Shown piece by piece: positions 1 through 7,665 of a DNA stretch of 7,722 bases. The notes below the pieces were generated by a model that saw nothing but the letters and a program-made list of their open reading frames with translations, was not told where the DNA came from and did not search any database. Position 1 is the first letter of the stretch, and each line of letters opens with the position of its first letter. The translations under genes were made by a program, and so were the position numbers. This DNA is from JAEUIA01 sp038330085 (GTDB taxonomy: Bacteria; Planctomycetota; UBA1135; GCA-002686595), in contig JBBQNP010000187.1 in the NCBI GenBank assembly GCA_038330085.1, positions 1 to 7,722 of the forward strand. The letters run 5' to 3'.

Positions 1-1167
<1,167 letters not shown>

Positions 1168-1175
1168 GCGGCGAG

Positions 1176-1180
1176 CCTTC
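1176..1180 (-). promoter_or_regulatory. Ribosome binding site of the kinase gene
   Basis: On the minus strand GAAGG lies 8 nt before the ATG at 1167. It decides the start codon, because the frame is open all the way back to the sigma factor stop and no ATG, GTG or TTG occurs in between. Confidence 0.6.
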
Positions 1181-1254
1181 GATCCCAGGTTCCGGGCACC
1201 GCCTCGTTTCGCGGGACCATTCCGTGTTCTTCCTGTGCTCCCCGCGCGCGCGGC

Positions 1255-1908
1255 TCAGCCCAGCAGCGAGAGCAACCGCTCGCACTCCTCCGCGGCGCGG
1301 GCCCGGCTCCCCGGCTGGTGCGCGAGGAGCACGTCGACCAAAGCGCTGTGGAACTCGACGCGAGCCTTGGCGTACTCGCGGTGGACGAACTCGGTGTCCA
1401 ACCCCCAACGTTCGGCGATCGCGCGGATCGGGAGTCCCTCGTGAAAGCGCAGGCGCAGGATCTCGACGCGCCGGACGGCCGCGGCACCTGCAAGTTGAGC
1501 GCACGCTTCCTGGCGCGCTGCGCCCTCGCGCACGATCGAGCGTGCCCACGCGCGATCGACGACGAGCGAGACGCGCTCTTCGCGACCTTCGACCGCACCG
1601 AGATCGACACTGTCCCCACGCACTTCGCCCGCACGGCCGGCGCGCTCTTCGAAACGCCGCGCCACGTTGCGCGCGATGCCGAACAAGTACGCGCGGAAGT
1701 CGCGGCCTTCCCCGGTGTGCGTCGGGTCGAGCGCACCGTTGGAGCGGAAGCACTCGAAGAAGATCTCCTGCGCCGCGTCGTCGACGTCCTGCGCGCACTT
1801 CGAGTCCCGCCAGCGCTCCGCGAGATAAGCGCGTACCACCGGTTGGTAGATCTTCACGAACTCGACGCGGGCCGGTTCGTCACCACGTCCCGCGGAGTCC
1901 ACGAGCAA
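1255..1908 (-). CDS. ECF-family RNA polymerase sigma factor
   Basis: This sigma-70-type factor of the extracytoplasmic-function class directs RNA polymerase to a dedicated promoter set. It is 217 residues from the TTG at 1908. Sigma region 2 covers about residues 12-86, with DVDDAAQEIFFECF (41-54, the core-polymerase-binding helix) and FRAYLFGIARNVARRF (71-86, the -10 recognition region). A variable linker follows. Region 4 is at about 145-196, with a helix-turn-helix in LPIRAIAERWGLDTEFVHREY. No anti-sigma gene is visible nearby; the kinase 87 bp downstream is the likely partner in its control, which is inferred from gene order. The start is uncertain. TTG 1908 is the first standard start after the upstream in-frame TGA (1945-1947), but the codons before it read TSKPTSW, and I recall a TSW-like motif inside the N-terminus of relatives. 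A GTG at 1902 is also possible. The best alternative is an ACG at 1929. Confidence 0.9.
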   Translation of the reverse strand: MLVDSAGRGDEPARVEFVKIYQPVVRAYLAERWRDSKCAQDVDDAAQEIFFECFRSNGALDPTHTGEGRDFRAYLFGIARNVARRFEERAGRAGEVRGDSVDLGAVEGREERVSLVVDRAWARSIVREGAARQEACAQLAGAAAVRRVEILRLRFHEGLPIRAIAERWGLDTEFVHREYAKARVEFHSALVDVLLAHQPGSRARAAEECERLLSLLG

Positions 1909-1956
1909 CCAACTGGTCGGCTTGGACGTATGCGCCTCTGCAAGTCACTGTACGTT

Positions 1957-1969
1957 CCGCGATCCGCGG
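1957..1969. repeat. Small inverted repeat upstream of the sigma gene
   Basis: CCGCG-ATC-CGCGG is a perfect 5-bp inverted repeat with a 3-bp centre, 48 bp upstream of TTG 1908. It sits where an operator or promoter element could be, but short GC palindromes are frequent by chance in DNA of this composition. Confidence 0.25.
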
Positions 1970-2054
1970 CAAGCGGATTTTCGTGGCAGGGGGCTAAAGA
2001 CTCGTTCGCGCCAGCCTCTTCCCCTTCCGCGCTTTCTGTTGATGTCGAAGCCTC

Positions 2055-2072
2055 GCTGACTGCGCCGTCAGC
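2055..2072. repeat. Hairpin-forming inverted repeat between hydrolase and sigma genes
   Basis: GCTGAC-TGCGCC-GTCAGC is a perfect 6-bp stem with a 6-nt loop. No T-tract follows on either strand, so it is not a typical intrinsic terminator. It could be a regulator site or mRNA leader structure ahead of the sigma-kinase pair. The rest of 1930-2181 holds no gene I can support. Confidence 0.3.
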
Positions 2073-2121
2073 CGTTGATTCCAAGTTCGATCCGACGCGA
2101 ATCGCGCAAATCACAATCACG

Positions 2122-2139
2122 AAGCAGGGTCCCTTGCTT
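2122..2139 (-). terminator. Weak candidate terminator after the hydrolase gene
   Basis: On the minus strand a 5-bp stem (AAGCA/TGCTT) with an 8-nt loop begins 42 nt after the hydrolase stop. It is followed by T-enriched sequence (CGTGATTGTGATTTG) but no run of Ts. The position suits a terminator separating the hydrolase from the sigma-kinase pair; the structure is weak. Confidence 0.22.
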
Positions 2140-2181
2140 GGGCGGCCGGACACGACCGAGCCGGAGGAGCGGCATCCCTCT

Positions 2182-3234
2182 TCAGTTGCCGAAGAGCGCC
2201 TTCTCGCACATCGCGTTCTCGAACATCTTCGTGTGGTCGTGTTCGATCCCGGGCGCTTCGACCAAGCGCCACTCGCACTTCCACCCCTTCTCCTTCGCGA
2301 GTTCCTGCGCCATCGCGAACGCTTTCTTCCCGCGCTGATAACGTCCCGGTCCTTGCTGCACCGACTCGGGGCTCATGTCGAGATCTTCGTCGGGATGATC
2401 GTCGGCCGTGCCCAGGTACAACGTCAGCGGTGCTGCGAGATAGTTCTTCAACGCTGCATCGTCCGACAACGACTCGGGCAACTTCCCGAAGCCCCATCCG
2501 AAGGGCATGTCGCGCGTCGGGAACAAGTCCGTGCCCGGGTTCGCCGCCACGATGCGCTCCGCGCCCGTGTCCTGGAATGCGCTCATGCGCATCGCGAACT
2601 GTCCACCGGCCGAGTGTCCGATGATCCAGTACTTCATCTCGGGCTGGCCTTCGAGCCTCTGCATTTCGTGTGCGATCTGCGGGACCAGCGCATAGGTCCG
2701 CTCGCCCCACTGCGCGGCTGTACCGTCCTCGTTCAAGATGCCGCCTCGCTGGTACATGCGCGACGGAAAGCGATCCTTGTCGAAACACGGGGCCACGATC
2801 AGTGCGTCGAACTTGTCTCCGAGCACGATCGAGTCGTCGCGGTACTCGTCGGCATTCCTCAGCACGCCGTGATGCACGAGGATCATGCGCTTGCCGCTCC
2901 AGTGTTTCGGCTTGTAGACGAAGCACAGGATCGGCTCGGTGCGGAACCAAAGCACGTCTGCATCGTCGATGGAGTCACACCCATGAAACCGCACGTCGAG
3001 CACGACGGAAGACTTCCCGCCTGGCAACGGGTTGCGCCCGGGCAGAGTGTTGTCCTCGGTCCCGTGCGTCGAGGTGGACCCATCGTTCGACGCCGAACCG
3101 GCGGAGGCGATGCCCCCCGGCATCCGATCCGTGCCGGTCAGGCACCAGCCCGATGCATCGCCTTGTTGCGATGAATCCGAGTGACAACCTGCGAGGAGGA
3201 CGATGAGGAGGAGCGCGCTTCGCATGCGCTTCAC
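2182..3234 (-). CDS. Lipoprotein alpha/beta hydrolase (esterase-like)
   Basis: This is a predicted secreted, lipid-anchored hydrolase of the alpha/beta fold, resembling poly(hydroxybutyrate)-depolymerase-type esterases. The substrate cannot be told from sequence. It is 350 residues. The N-terminus MKRMRSALLLIVLLAGC is a lipoprotein signal with lipobox LAGC, and Cys17 is the lipidation site. A low-complexity Ser/Gly/Asp linker runs to about residue 75, then the catalytic domain. It has a likely oxyanion-hole segment HHG (121-123), the nucleophile elbow GHSAGG (Ser208), a probable acid in GTADDH (D278 or D279) and a probable catalytic His in GIEHDH (H332 or H334). The triad therefore looks complete. 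The start is GTG at 3234 or ATG at 3225 (residue 4); both give a working signal and neither has a clear ribosome site. It lies 72 bp after the FG-GAP gene on the same strand and may be co-transcribed with it. Confidence 0.88.
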   Translation of the reverse strand: MKRMRSALLLIVLLAGCHSDSSQQGDASGWCLTGTDRMPGGIASAGSASNDGSTSTHGTEDNTLPGRNPLPGGKSSVVLDVRFHGCDSIDDADVLWFRTEPILCFVYKPKHWSGKRMILVHHGVLRNADEYRDDSIVLGDKFDALIVAPCFDKDRFPSRMYQRGGILNEDGTAAQWGERTYALVPQIAHEMQRLEGQPEMKYWIIGHSAGGQFAMRMSAFQDTGAERIVAANPGTDLFPTRDMPFGWGFGKLPESLSDDAALKNYLAAPLTLYLGTADDHPDEDLDMSPESVQQGPGRYQRGKKAFAMAQELAKEKGWKCEWRLVEAPGIEHDHTKMFENAMCEKALFGN

Positions 3235-3306
3235 TCTACTGATTTCGGCGTTGCGGCAGGGTCTTACGCTCCTGACTCCTGGGACACTTCGCGGCGATGC
3301 TGAGCT

Positions 3307-5094
3307 TCAAGGCAACCAGCCGACAGCCAGTCCGTTCGTCGTGTTGGACGGAGCGCTCGTGCAGAACGCCGCGACATCGCGGTACCAAGCCTGGTACATG
3401 CGCACACCACCCGATGCGGGCACCATGCCGCGCACTCCGATCGGCACGTCTCCCGCACCGGGATAGCTCGATGCTCCGCCGACGCTCGTGCGCGTCGCGA
3501 GGCGCACGACGGTTCCACCTGCGCAACGCAAGCCGTCGCCGAACACCGCTCCCGCTCCGCTGTTCACCTGGGTCGTGCCCTGGAAGTAGAGCACGCTCGC
3601 GTTCGGCGGCAGTGCGGTCGCCGCGAGCACGAACGTGTCGGCGCTCCGTCGAGCTGCACCCGTCGACGACAAGAGCGCGCCGCCCGTCGCGGACGAGTTG
3701 TTGCATCCATGACCCGCTGCGCCCGTGTTGCCGCATGGACACGCTGTGCCGCCCACACCGGCGCAGAAGCTCGAGACCGGGAACCGACCCGAGTACTCGA
3801 TGGCACTTCCGCCTGCACCTTCCCTGTCGCCGAACACGGCGTCGGACAAACCGTCGCCGTTGAAATCACCCACACGCGCGAGCCGCGGCCAGAACGAAGT
3901 CGGAGAGCTCGGGCTCTGCCACGCGGGCACCGACGCTGGGCCCGTCTGTCCGCCTCGGAAGAGATCGATATGGTTCGGTCCGCCGTTGCTGATGTTGAAG
4001 CACACCAGGAAGTCGGCGTAGCCGTCGCCGTTGACGTCGCCCGCGGATCCGACAGCTCTGCCGAGCCACGAGCCCGCTCCGGATCCTGAGTACGACCACG
4101 CCGCCGTCGGCGACAAACCGGTGCTCGATCCGAAGAACAAGCTCGCGCGTCCGGCACCGTTCGATCCGCCCGCGTATCCCGGCGCTCCCACCAAGACGTC
4201 GTCGTAGCCGTCGCCGTTCACGTCGCCGACGCCCGAGACCGCGGCACCGAACTGCTCCTGCGATTGTGTCCCCGCGACGCTCCAACTCGATGCGGCGACG
4301 CCCGTCGCCGAGCCGAACAGACATCCGACGCTGCCCATCGGCAGCTGCGGGCCCGCAGGTTCGACCGAGTACACGACGTCGTCGTATCCGTCGTGGTTCA
4401 CGTCGCCCGCGAAGGCAACCGCGTCGCCGAACCCGTTGCCGCCGGGGACCACGAAGGAAGGTTGCATCGACGGACCGCCGAGCGCGCCCAAGAAGATCTC
4501 GATCGATGCGGTCGAAGTCGTTCCCGATCCGACCACGGCCGTCAGCACGATGTCGTCGATGCCGTCGCCGTTCACGTCGCCGACGCCGTTGTGCGCGGTC
4601 ACGAACGATGTCGAGGGAGAGAACGCACTCCAGCTGGTAGGAGCGAAACCGCTGCCGCTCGCGGTCCACAGCTCCAGCGTAGCGCCGCGGCCGATCAGGA
4701 TGTCCGGCCGACCGTCACCGTTCACGTCACCGACCGAGGTGGTGCGCGGATCGCCGAGCTCTTGGAGGGTCGCAGTGCCGACCAACGTCCACGCGGGCGA
4801 GAGGATGAGACCGCCGGGCCCGCCGCGGTAGAGCGCGACGCGCCCGATATCCGTTTCGACGGGCGTGGGTCCGCTGAACGCCGAGTCGGTCACGAGCGCA
4901 TCGTCGTAGCCGTCACCGTCGACGTCGCCGACACCGGTGGCGACTTCGCCCTGGTAGCCGTTCGAAGAACTGGAAGGCAGCTCCCAGCCGGTGGCGACGT
5001 AGGGCGCCTGCGCAGCAGCGTGGTTCAGGCCGGCGGTGACCACGACGGCGCAGACGAAGCCGCGAGTCCGTAGGAGCGATGAGGCCTTGCGCAT
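3307..5094 (-). CDS. Secreted FG-GAP/VCBS seven-bladed beta-propeller protein with Cys-rich C-terminal module
   Basis: This is an exported protein of 595 residues, probably acting outside the cytoplasm or at the cell surface in binding or adhesion; no enzymatic site is visible. The start at 5094 gives a normal Sec signal peptide (MRKASSLLRTRGFVCAVVV..., cleavage probably after AAAQA). An upstream in-frame ATG at 5130 would put 12 extra residues before the signal and is less likely. Seven integrin-alpha-like FG-GAP repeats carry the calcium-binding core GDVNGDGxxD, at about residues 56, 121, 171, 229, 289, 351 and 408. Seven repeats spaced 50-65 residues apart are enough for a closed seven-bladed propeller. 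A separate C-terminal module (about 443-595) has CPCGN, GHGCNNS, FGDGLRC, YQAWYRD and ends NTTNGLAVGWLP. I associate this module with the C-termini of many planctomycete exported proteins. It may serve sorting or anchoring, which is inference. Confidence 0.92.
   Translation of the reverse strand: MRKASSLLRTRGFVCAVVVTAGLNHAAAQAPYVATGWELPSSSSNGYQGEVATGVGDVDGDGYDDALVTDSAFSGPTPVETDIGRVALYRGGPGGLILSPAWTLVGTATLQELGDPRTTSVGDVNGDGRPDILIGRGATLELWTASGSGFAPTSWSAFSPSTSFVTAHNGVGDVNGDGIDDIVLTAVVGSGTTSTASIEIFLGALGGPSMQPSFVVPGGNGFGDAVAFAGDVNHDGYDDVVYSVEPAGPQLPMGSVGCLFGSATGVAASSWSVAGTQSQEQFGAAVSGVGDVNGDGYDDVLVGAPGYAGGSNGAGRASLFFGSSTGLSPTAAWSYSGSGAGSWLGRAVGSAGDVNGDGYADFLVCFNISNGGPNHIDLFRGGQTGPASVPAWQSPSSPTSFWPRLARVGDFNGDGLSDAVFGDREGAGGSAIEYSGRFPVSSFCAGVGGTACPCGNTGAAGHGCNNSSATGGALLSSTGAARRSADTFVLAATALPPNASVLYFQGTTQVNSGAGAVFGDGLRCAGGTVVRLATRTSVGGASSYPGAGDVPIGVRGMVPASGGVRMYQAWYRDVAAFCTSAPSNTTNGLAVGWLP
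3841..4929 (-). repeat. Seven FG-GAP motif repeats visible at DNA level
   Basis: The calcium-loop segments recur as near-identical DNA. On the plus strand they read like CCGTCGCCGTTCACGTCGCC, near 3845, 4021, 4207, 4388, 4561, 4712 and 4908. The conservation follows the GDVNGDG protein motif. The sequence between repeats is divergent, so this is an old internal duplication rather than a fresh tandem array. Confidence 0.85.
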
Positions 5095-5257
5095 TGGGGT
5101 GATCTCTCGTTTTGGGAAGCCCGGGAGCATGCACGATCCAGCAAGAAGGATCAGGAGGCGCGTAAATAGCGCCGAGCGTCAGGTTACTCCCGCTACGACG
5201 ATTCAGCCCGACTGGATCGCGGCGCGCGTGCGTGATCGCTATCCTGTTCGCCCTCAC
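5095..5257. promoter_or_regulatory. Divergent intergenic region between the FG-GAP and EttA-type genes
   Basis: These 163 bp should hold the promoters of both divergent genes. I found no convincing -35/-10 pair on either strand. TATCCT at 5240-5245 is a weak -10-like match for the plus-strand gene, without a -35 partner. Neither gene has a strong ribosome site: AGAGA about 10 nt before the FG-GAP start is modest, and nothing clear precedes ATG 5258. The inverted repeat at 5157-5173 is the most structured element. Confidence 0.4.
5157..5173. repeat. Inverted repeat with AT-rich centre in the divergent spacer
   Basis: GGCGC-GTAAATA-GCGCC is a perfect 5-bp inverted repeat around a 7-bp AT-rich centre, unusual against the GC-rich background. 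It lies 63 bp from the FG-GAP start and 84 bp from the EttA start. It could be an operator or contain a -10-like element (TATTTA on the minus strand). Function is unproven. Confidence 0.3.
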
Positions 5258-6913
5258 ATGGCAGACAAGATCATTTTCCAGCTCCAGGACCTGAAGAAGT
5301 TCTTCGGTCAAAAGGAAGTGCTGAAGGGCATCACGCTCTCGTTCCTCGAAGGCGCCAAGATCGGCATCATCGGTCCGAACGGTGCGGGCAAGTCCACGTT
5401 GCTGCGCGTCATCGCCGGCGTCGACAAGCAATTCGAAGGCACGGCGCGTCCGATCGCGGGCCTCACGATCGGCTACCTCGCGCAGGAGCCGCCGCTCAAC
5501 GACGCGCTCGACGTGCAGGGCAACTTGAAGGAAGCGGTCGCGCCGCTGCTCGAGATCGAGCGCCGCTACAACGAGCTCGCGGAAGCGGGCGACATGGGAA
5601 GTGAGTTCGAGAAGCTCAACGAGGAGATGGCACACAAGGAGATTTGGGAGCTCGACAGCCACCTCGAGCAGGCGGCCGAAGCGCTCGGTCTGCCGCCGAT
5701 GGACGCCGACGTGAAGAAGCTCTCCGGTGGAGAGCGCCGCCGCGTGGCGCTGTGCAAGTTGCTGCTGCAACACCCCGACATGCTGCTGCTCGACGAACCG
5801 ACCAACCACTTGGACACGCACGCGGTCGAGTGGCTCGAGCACCACCTCAAGGAATATCAGGGCACCGTCATCCTGATCACGCACGACCGCTACTTCCTCG
5901 ACAACGTCGTCAATTGGATGCTCGAGGTCGAGCGCGGAATGGGCCGGCCGTACAAGGGCAACTACTCCGACTACCTCGAAGCGAAGCAGAAGGATCTGGA
6001 GACGCGCAAGGGACAGAGCGAGACGCGCGAGAAGCTCTACGCGCGCGAACTCGAGTGGAAACGCCAGACCCCGAAAGCGCGCTCGACCCGCAGCAAGTCA
6101 CGCCTCGCGCGGTTCAAGGAGCTGTCCGAGCAGAGGGCCGAGGAGGCTCTCGACCCGATGGAACTGCGCATTCCGCCCGGCCCGCGTCTGGGTGACAAGG
6201 TCATCACCTTGCGCGACGTGACCAAGGGCTACGGCGATCGCGTTCTGATCAAGAACCTGAGCTTCGAGCTGCCGCCGGGCGGCGTGCTCGGGATCATCGG
6301 CGCCAACGGCCGCGGCAAGACGACGCTGTTGAAGATGATCACGGGCCGTGAGAAGCCCGACAAGGGCGAGATCACCCTGGGATCGACGGTCAAGATGGTG
6401 TGGCTCGACCAGTCGCGCACGGTGCTCGACGACGAGAAGTCGGTGTACGACAACATCTGCGACGGCAACCCGCTGATTCCGTTCGGCAACAAGACGCTCG
6501 ACGGACGCGCCTACGTCGCGCGCTTCAACTTCAAGGGCGAGGACCAGCAGAAGCTGCTGGGCGAGTGCTCGGGCGGGATGCGCAACCGCGTGCTCCTGGC
6601 CAAGATGCTCAAAGAGCCCGCCAACGTGATCCTGCTCGACGAGCCGACCAACGACCTCGACCTCGAGACACTGCGCGTGCTCGAAGAGGCGGTGCAGGAA
6701 TACACCGGCTCGGCCATCGTCGTGACGCACGACCGCTACTTCTTGGACCGCGTGGCGACGCACATCCTCTCTTTCGACGAAGTGGAAGACCGCATCGTGT
6801 TCTTCCCCGGCGACTACGAAGAGTTCCACGAGTGGATCGAGAAGGACCGCTCCAAGCGCGGCGTCCGTCAGGCATCGCGCGCAGGGAAGTACAAGAAGCT
6901 CCTGCGCGACTGA
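5258..6913 (+). CDS. ettA: ABC-F ATPase, energy-dependent translational throttle protein EttA
   Basis: This is a cytoplasmic ABC-F protein with no membrane segments. In E. coli, EttA binds the ribosomal E site and couples entry into elongation to the ATP/ADP ratio. The 551 residues from ATG 5258 match the family length (about 555). ATPase domain 1 has Walker A GPNGAGKST (39-47), signature LSGGE (155-159), Walker B LLLDE (E180) and switch His209. The linker that contacts tRNA (PtIM) is at about 235-305, with RSTRSKSRLARF, followed by the EttA-like IPPGPRLGDKV. Domain 2 has Walker A GANGRGKTT (348-356), signature CSGGM (437-441), Walker B ILLDE (E462) and His491. The domain 2 signature departs from the usual LSGGE, and Walker A carries R for A and T for S; both catalytic Glu residues remain. 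The frame is open further upstream to 5036, but MADKIIFQ aligns with the family start. No clear ribosome site is seen. The Nudix gene follows 5 nt after the stop. Confidence 0.95.
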   Translation: MADKIIFQLQDLKKFFGQKEVLKGITLSFLEGAKIGIIGPNGAGKSTLLRVIAGVDKQFEGTARPIAGLTIGYLAQEPPLNDALDVQGNLKEAVAPLLEIERRYNELAEAGDMGSEFEKLNEEMAHKEIWELDSHLEQAAEALGLPPMDADVKKLSGGERRRVALCKLLLQHPDMLLLDEPTNHLDTHAVEWLEHHLKEYQGTVILITHDRYFLDNVVNWMLEVERGMGRPYKGNYSDYLEAKQKDLETRKGQSETREKLYARELEWKRQTPKARSTRSKSRLARFKELSEQRAEEALDPMELRIPPGPRLGDKVITLRDVTKGYGDRVLIKNLSFELPPGGVLGIIGANGRGKTTLLKMITGREKPDKGEITLGSTVKMVWLDQSRTVLDDEKSVYDNICDGNPLIPFGNKTLDGRAYVARFNFKGEDQQKLLGECSGGMRNRVLLAKMLKEPANVILLDEPTNDLDLETLRVLEEAVQEYTGSAIVVTHDRYFLDRVATHILSFDEVEDRIVFFPGDYEEFHEWIEKDRSKRGVRQASRAGKYKKLLRD

Positions 6914-6918
6914 TCGCA

Positions 6919-7494
6919 ATGTTCGTGGGCATGAGCGAGTTGCGGTCGGATCCCGATCTGCGGGTCGCGCGCAAGTTGCTGTGCGAATGGGATCCTCCCG
7001 ATGCGGAGCAGGCTCTGACGCGCGATCGGATCGTGCAGTGGATCGACGCTCATCCGATGGATGCTCATCTGCGCTCGTGCGTGAGCGGACATCTGACTGC
7101 GTCGGCGCTCGTCGTCGACGCCGACAGGACGGCGGGGCTGCTGACCCACCACAAGAAGCTCGGTCGCTGGCTGCAGTTGGGAGGTCACTGCGATGGTGAC
7201 GCTGACCTGGCGCACGTCGCGCTGCGCGAAGCGACGGAGGAGAGCGGCATGGACGGGTTGGTCATCGACCCGGTGCCGATCGACGTCGATGTCCACCTCA
7301 TCCCGGCGCGGAAGGACGAACCCGAGCACCTGCACCTCGACACGCGCTTCCTCGTGATCGCTCCAAAAGGTGCGATGGCGGTAGTGTCCGACGAGTCCCA
7401 CGAACTGCGCTGGATCGCGCCGACCGAGTTGGAGGACGCCTGCGATGCGTCGGTGAAACGGTTGTACAACCGGGTGTTCGGCTCGGGAACTTGA
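6919..7494 (+). CDS. Nudix hydrolase
   Basis: This is a Nudix-fold hydrolase, which cleaves a nucleoside diphosphate linked to another group using a divalent metal; the substrate is not predictable here. It is 191 residues from ATG 6919, or 187 from ATG 6931 (MSELRSD). The Nudix box starts at G89 and continues to REATEESGM (103-111), with metal-binding E104, E107 and E108. The first conserved Glu of the classic box (G-x5-E) is Ala95, a variant I believe occurs in the family with GGHxDGD-type boxes. A conserved upstream segment reads SGHLTASALVVD (56-67) and LTHHKKLGRWLQLGGH (75-90). The gene begins 5 nt after the EttA-type stop, so the two are almost certainly one transcript, probably translated by coupling because no clear ribosome site precedes it. 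A role in clearing nucleotides linked to translation stress is only a guess from context. Confidence 0.9.
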   Translation: MFVGMSELRSDPDLRVARKLLCEWDPPDAEQALTRDRIVQWIDAHPMDAHLRSCVSGHLTASALVVDADRTAGLLTHHKKLGRWLQLGGHCDGDADLAHVALREATEESGMDGLVIDPVPIDVDVHLIPARKDEPEHLHLDTRFLVIAPKGAMAVVSDESHELRWIAPTELEDACDASVKRLYNRVFGSGT

Positions 7495-7665
7495 CCATGC
7501 GGCCAGGGTGGAGACGCCAGAGTACAAGCTGCGCTGGAAAGCCCCCCTTGCGGTGGGTATAGATGCGGGCACCAAACCCGGCCATCGAGCCGGACATCGA
7601 CGAGCGGCTTCGCGCCATCCGCGCGCGGAACCGGAGTCACAACAACCCCTCAAGGATCCGAACCG
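7495..7665 (+). promoter_or_regulatory. Spacer before the terminal lipoprotein gene
   Basis: These 171 bp follow the Nudix stop and precede the next gene. TATAGA at 7558-7563 with TGGAAA at 7535-7540 (17-bp spacing) is a weak promoter candidate. A small stem CCGGC/GCCGG (7578-7593) has no T-run, so it is not a terminator. No other feature was seen. Confidence 0.2.
7652..7656 (+). promoter_or_regulatory. Ribosome binding site of the terminal lipoprotein gene
   Basis: AAGGA lies 9 nt before the ATG at 7666. It is one of the clearest Shine-Dalgarno sites in the window and fixes this start. Confidence 0.65.

Noticed and set aside
1854..2153. A 99-codon minus-strand frame from a GTG, covering the gap upstream of the sigma gene
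   Set aside because: It overlaps the sigma gene start in another frame, has low-complexity Ser/Glu/Ala text, no recognisable domain and no ribosome site I would trust.
3235..3306. Spacer between the FG-GAP and hydrolase genes as a terminator or promoter
   Set aside because: It has a short direct repeat (CTCCTGACTCCTGG) but no stem-loop and no promoter-like pair.
3841..4929. Regular DNA repeats resembling a CRISPR-like or tandem array
   Set aside because: The repeats are in frame within one gene and encode the FG-GAP calcium loop; spacing and sequence between them follow propeller blades.
4913..5884. A 323-codon minus-strand frame covering the start of the EttA gene
   Set aside because: It is the reverse complement of ABC ATPase motifs (it reads VGRFVEQQHVG opposite the Walker B region), a well-known spurious annotation. 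It also overlaps the true FG-GAP start in another frame.
6098..6919. A 273-codon minus-strand frame opposite the EttA C-terminal half
   Set aside because: Antisense shadow of the second ATPase domain with no motif of its own.
7578..7593. Stem CCGGC/GCCGG downstream of the Nudix gene as a terminator
   Set aside because: Only 5 bp with no following T-run.
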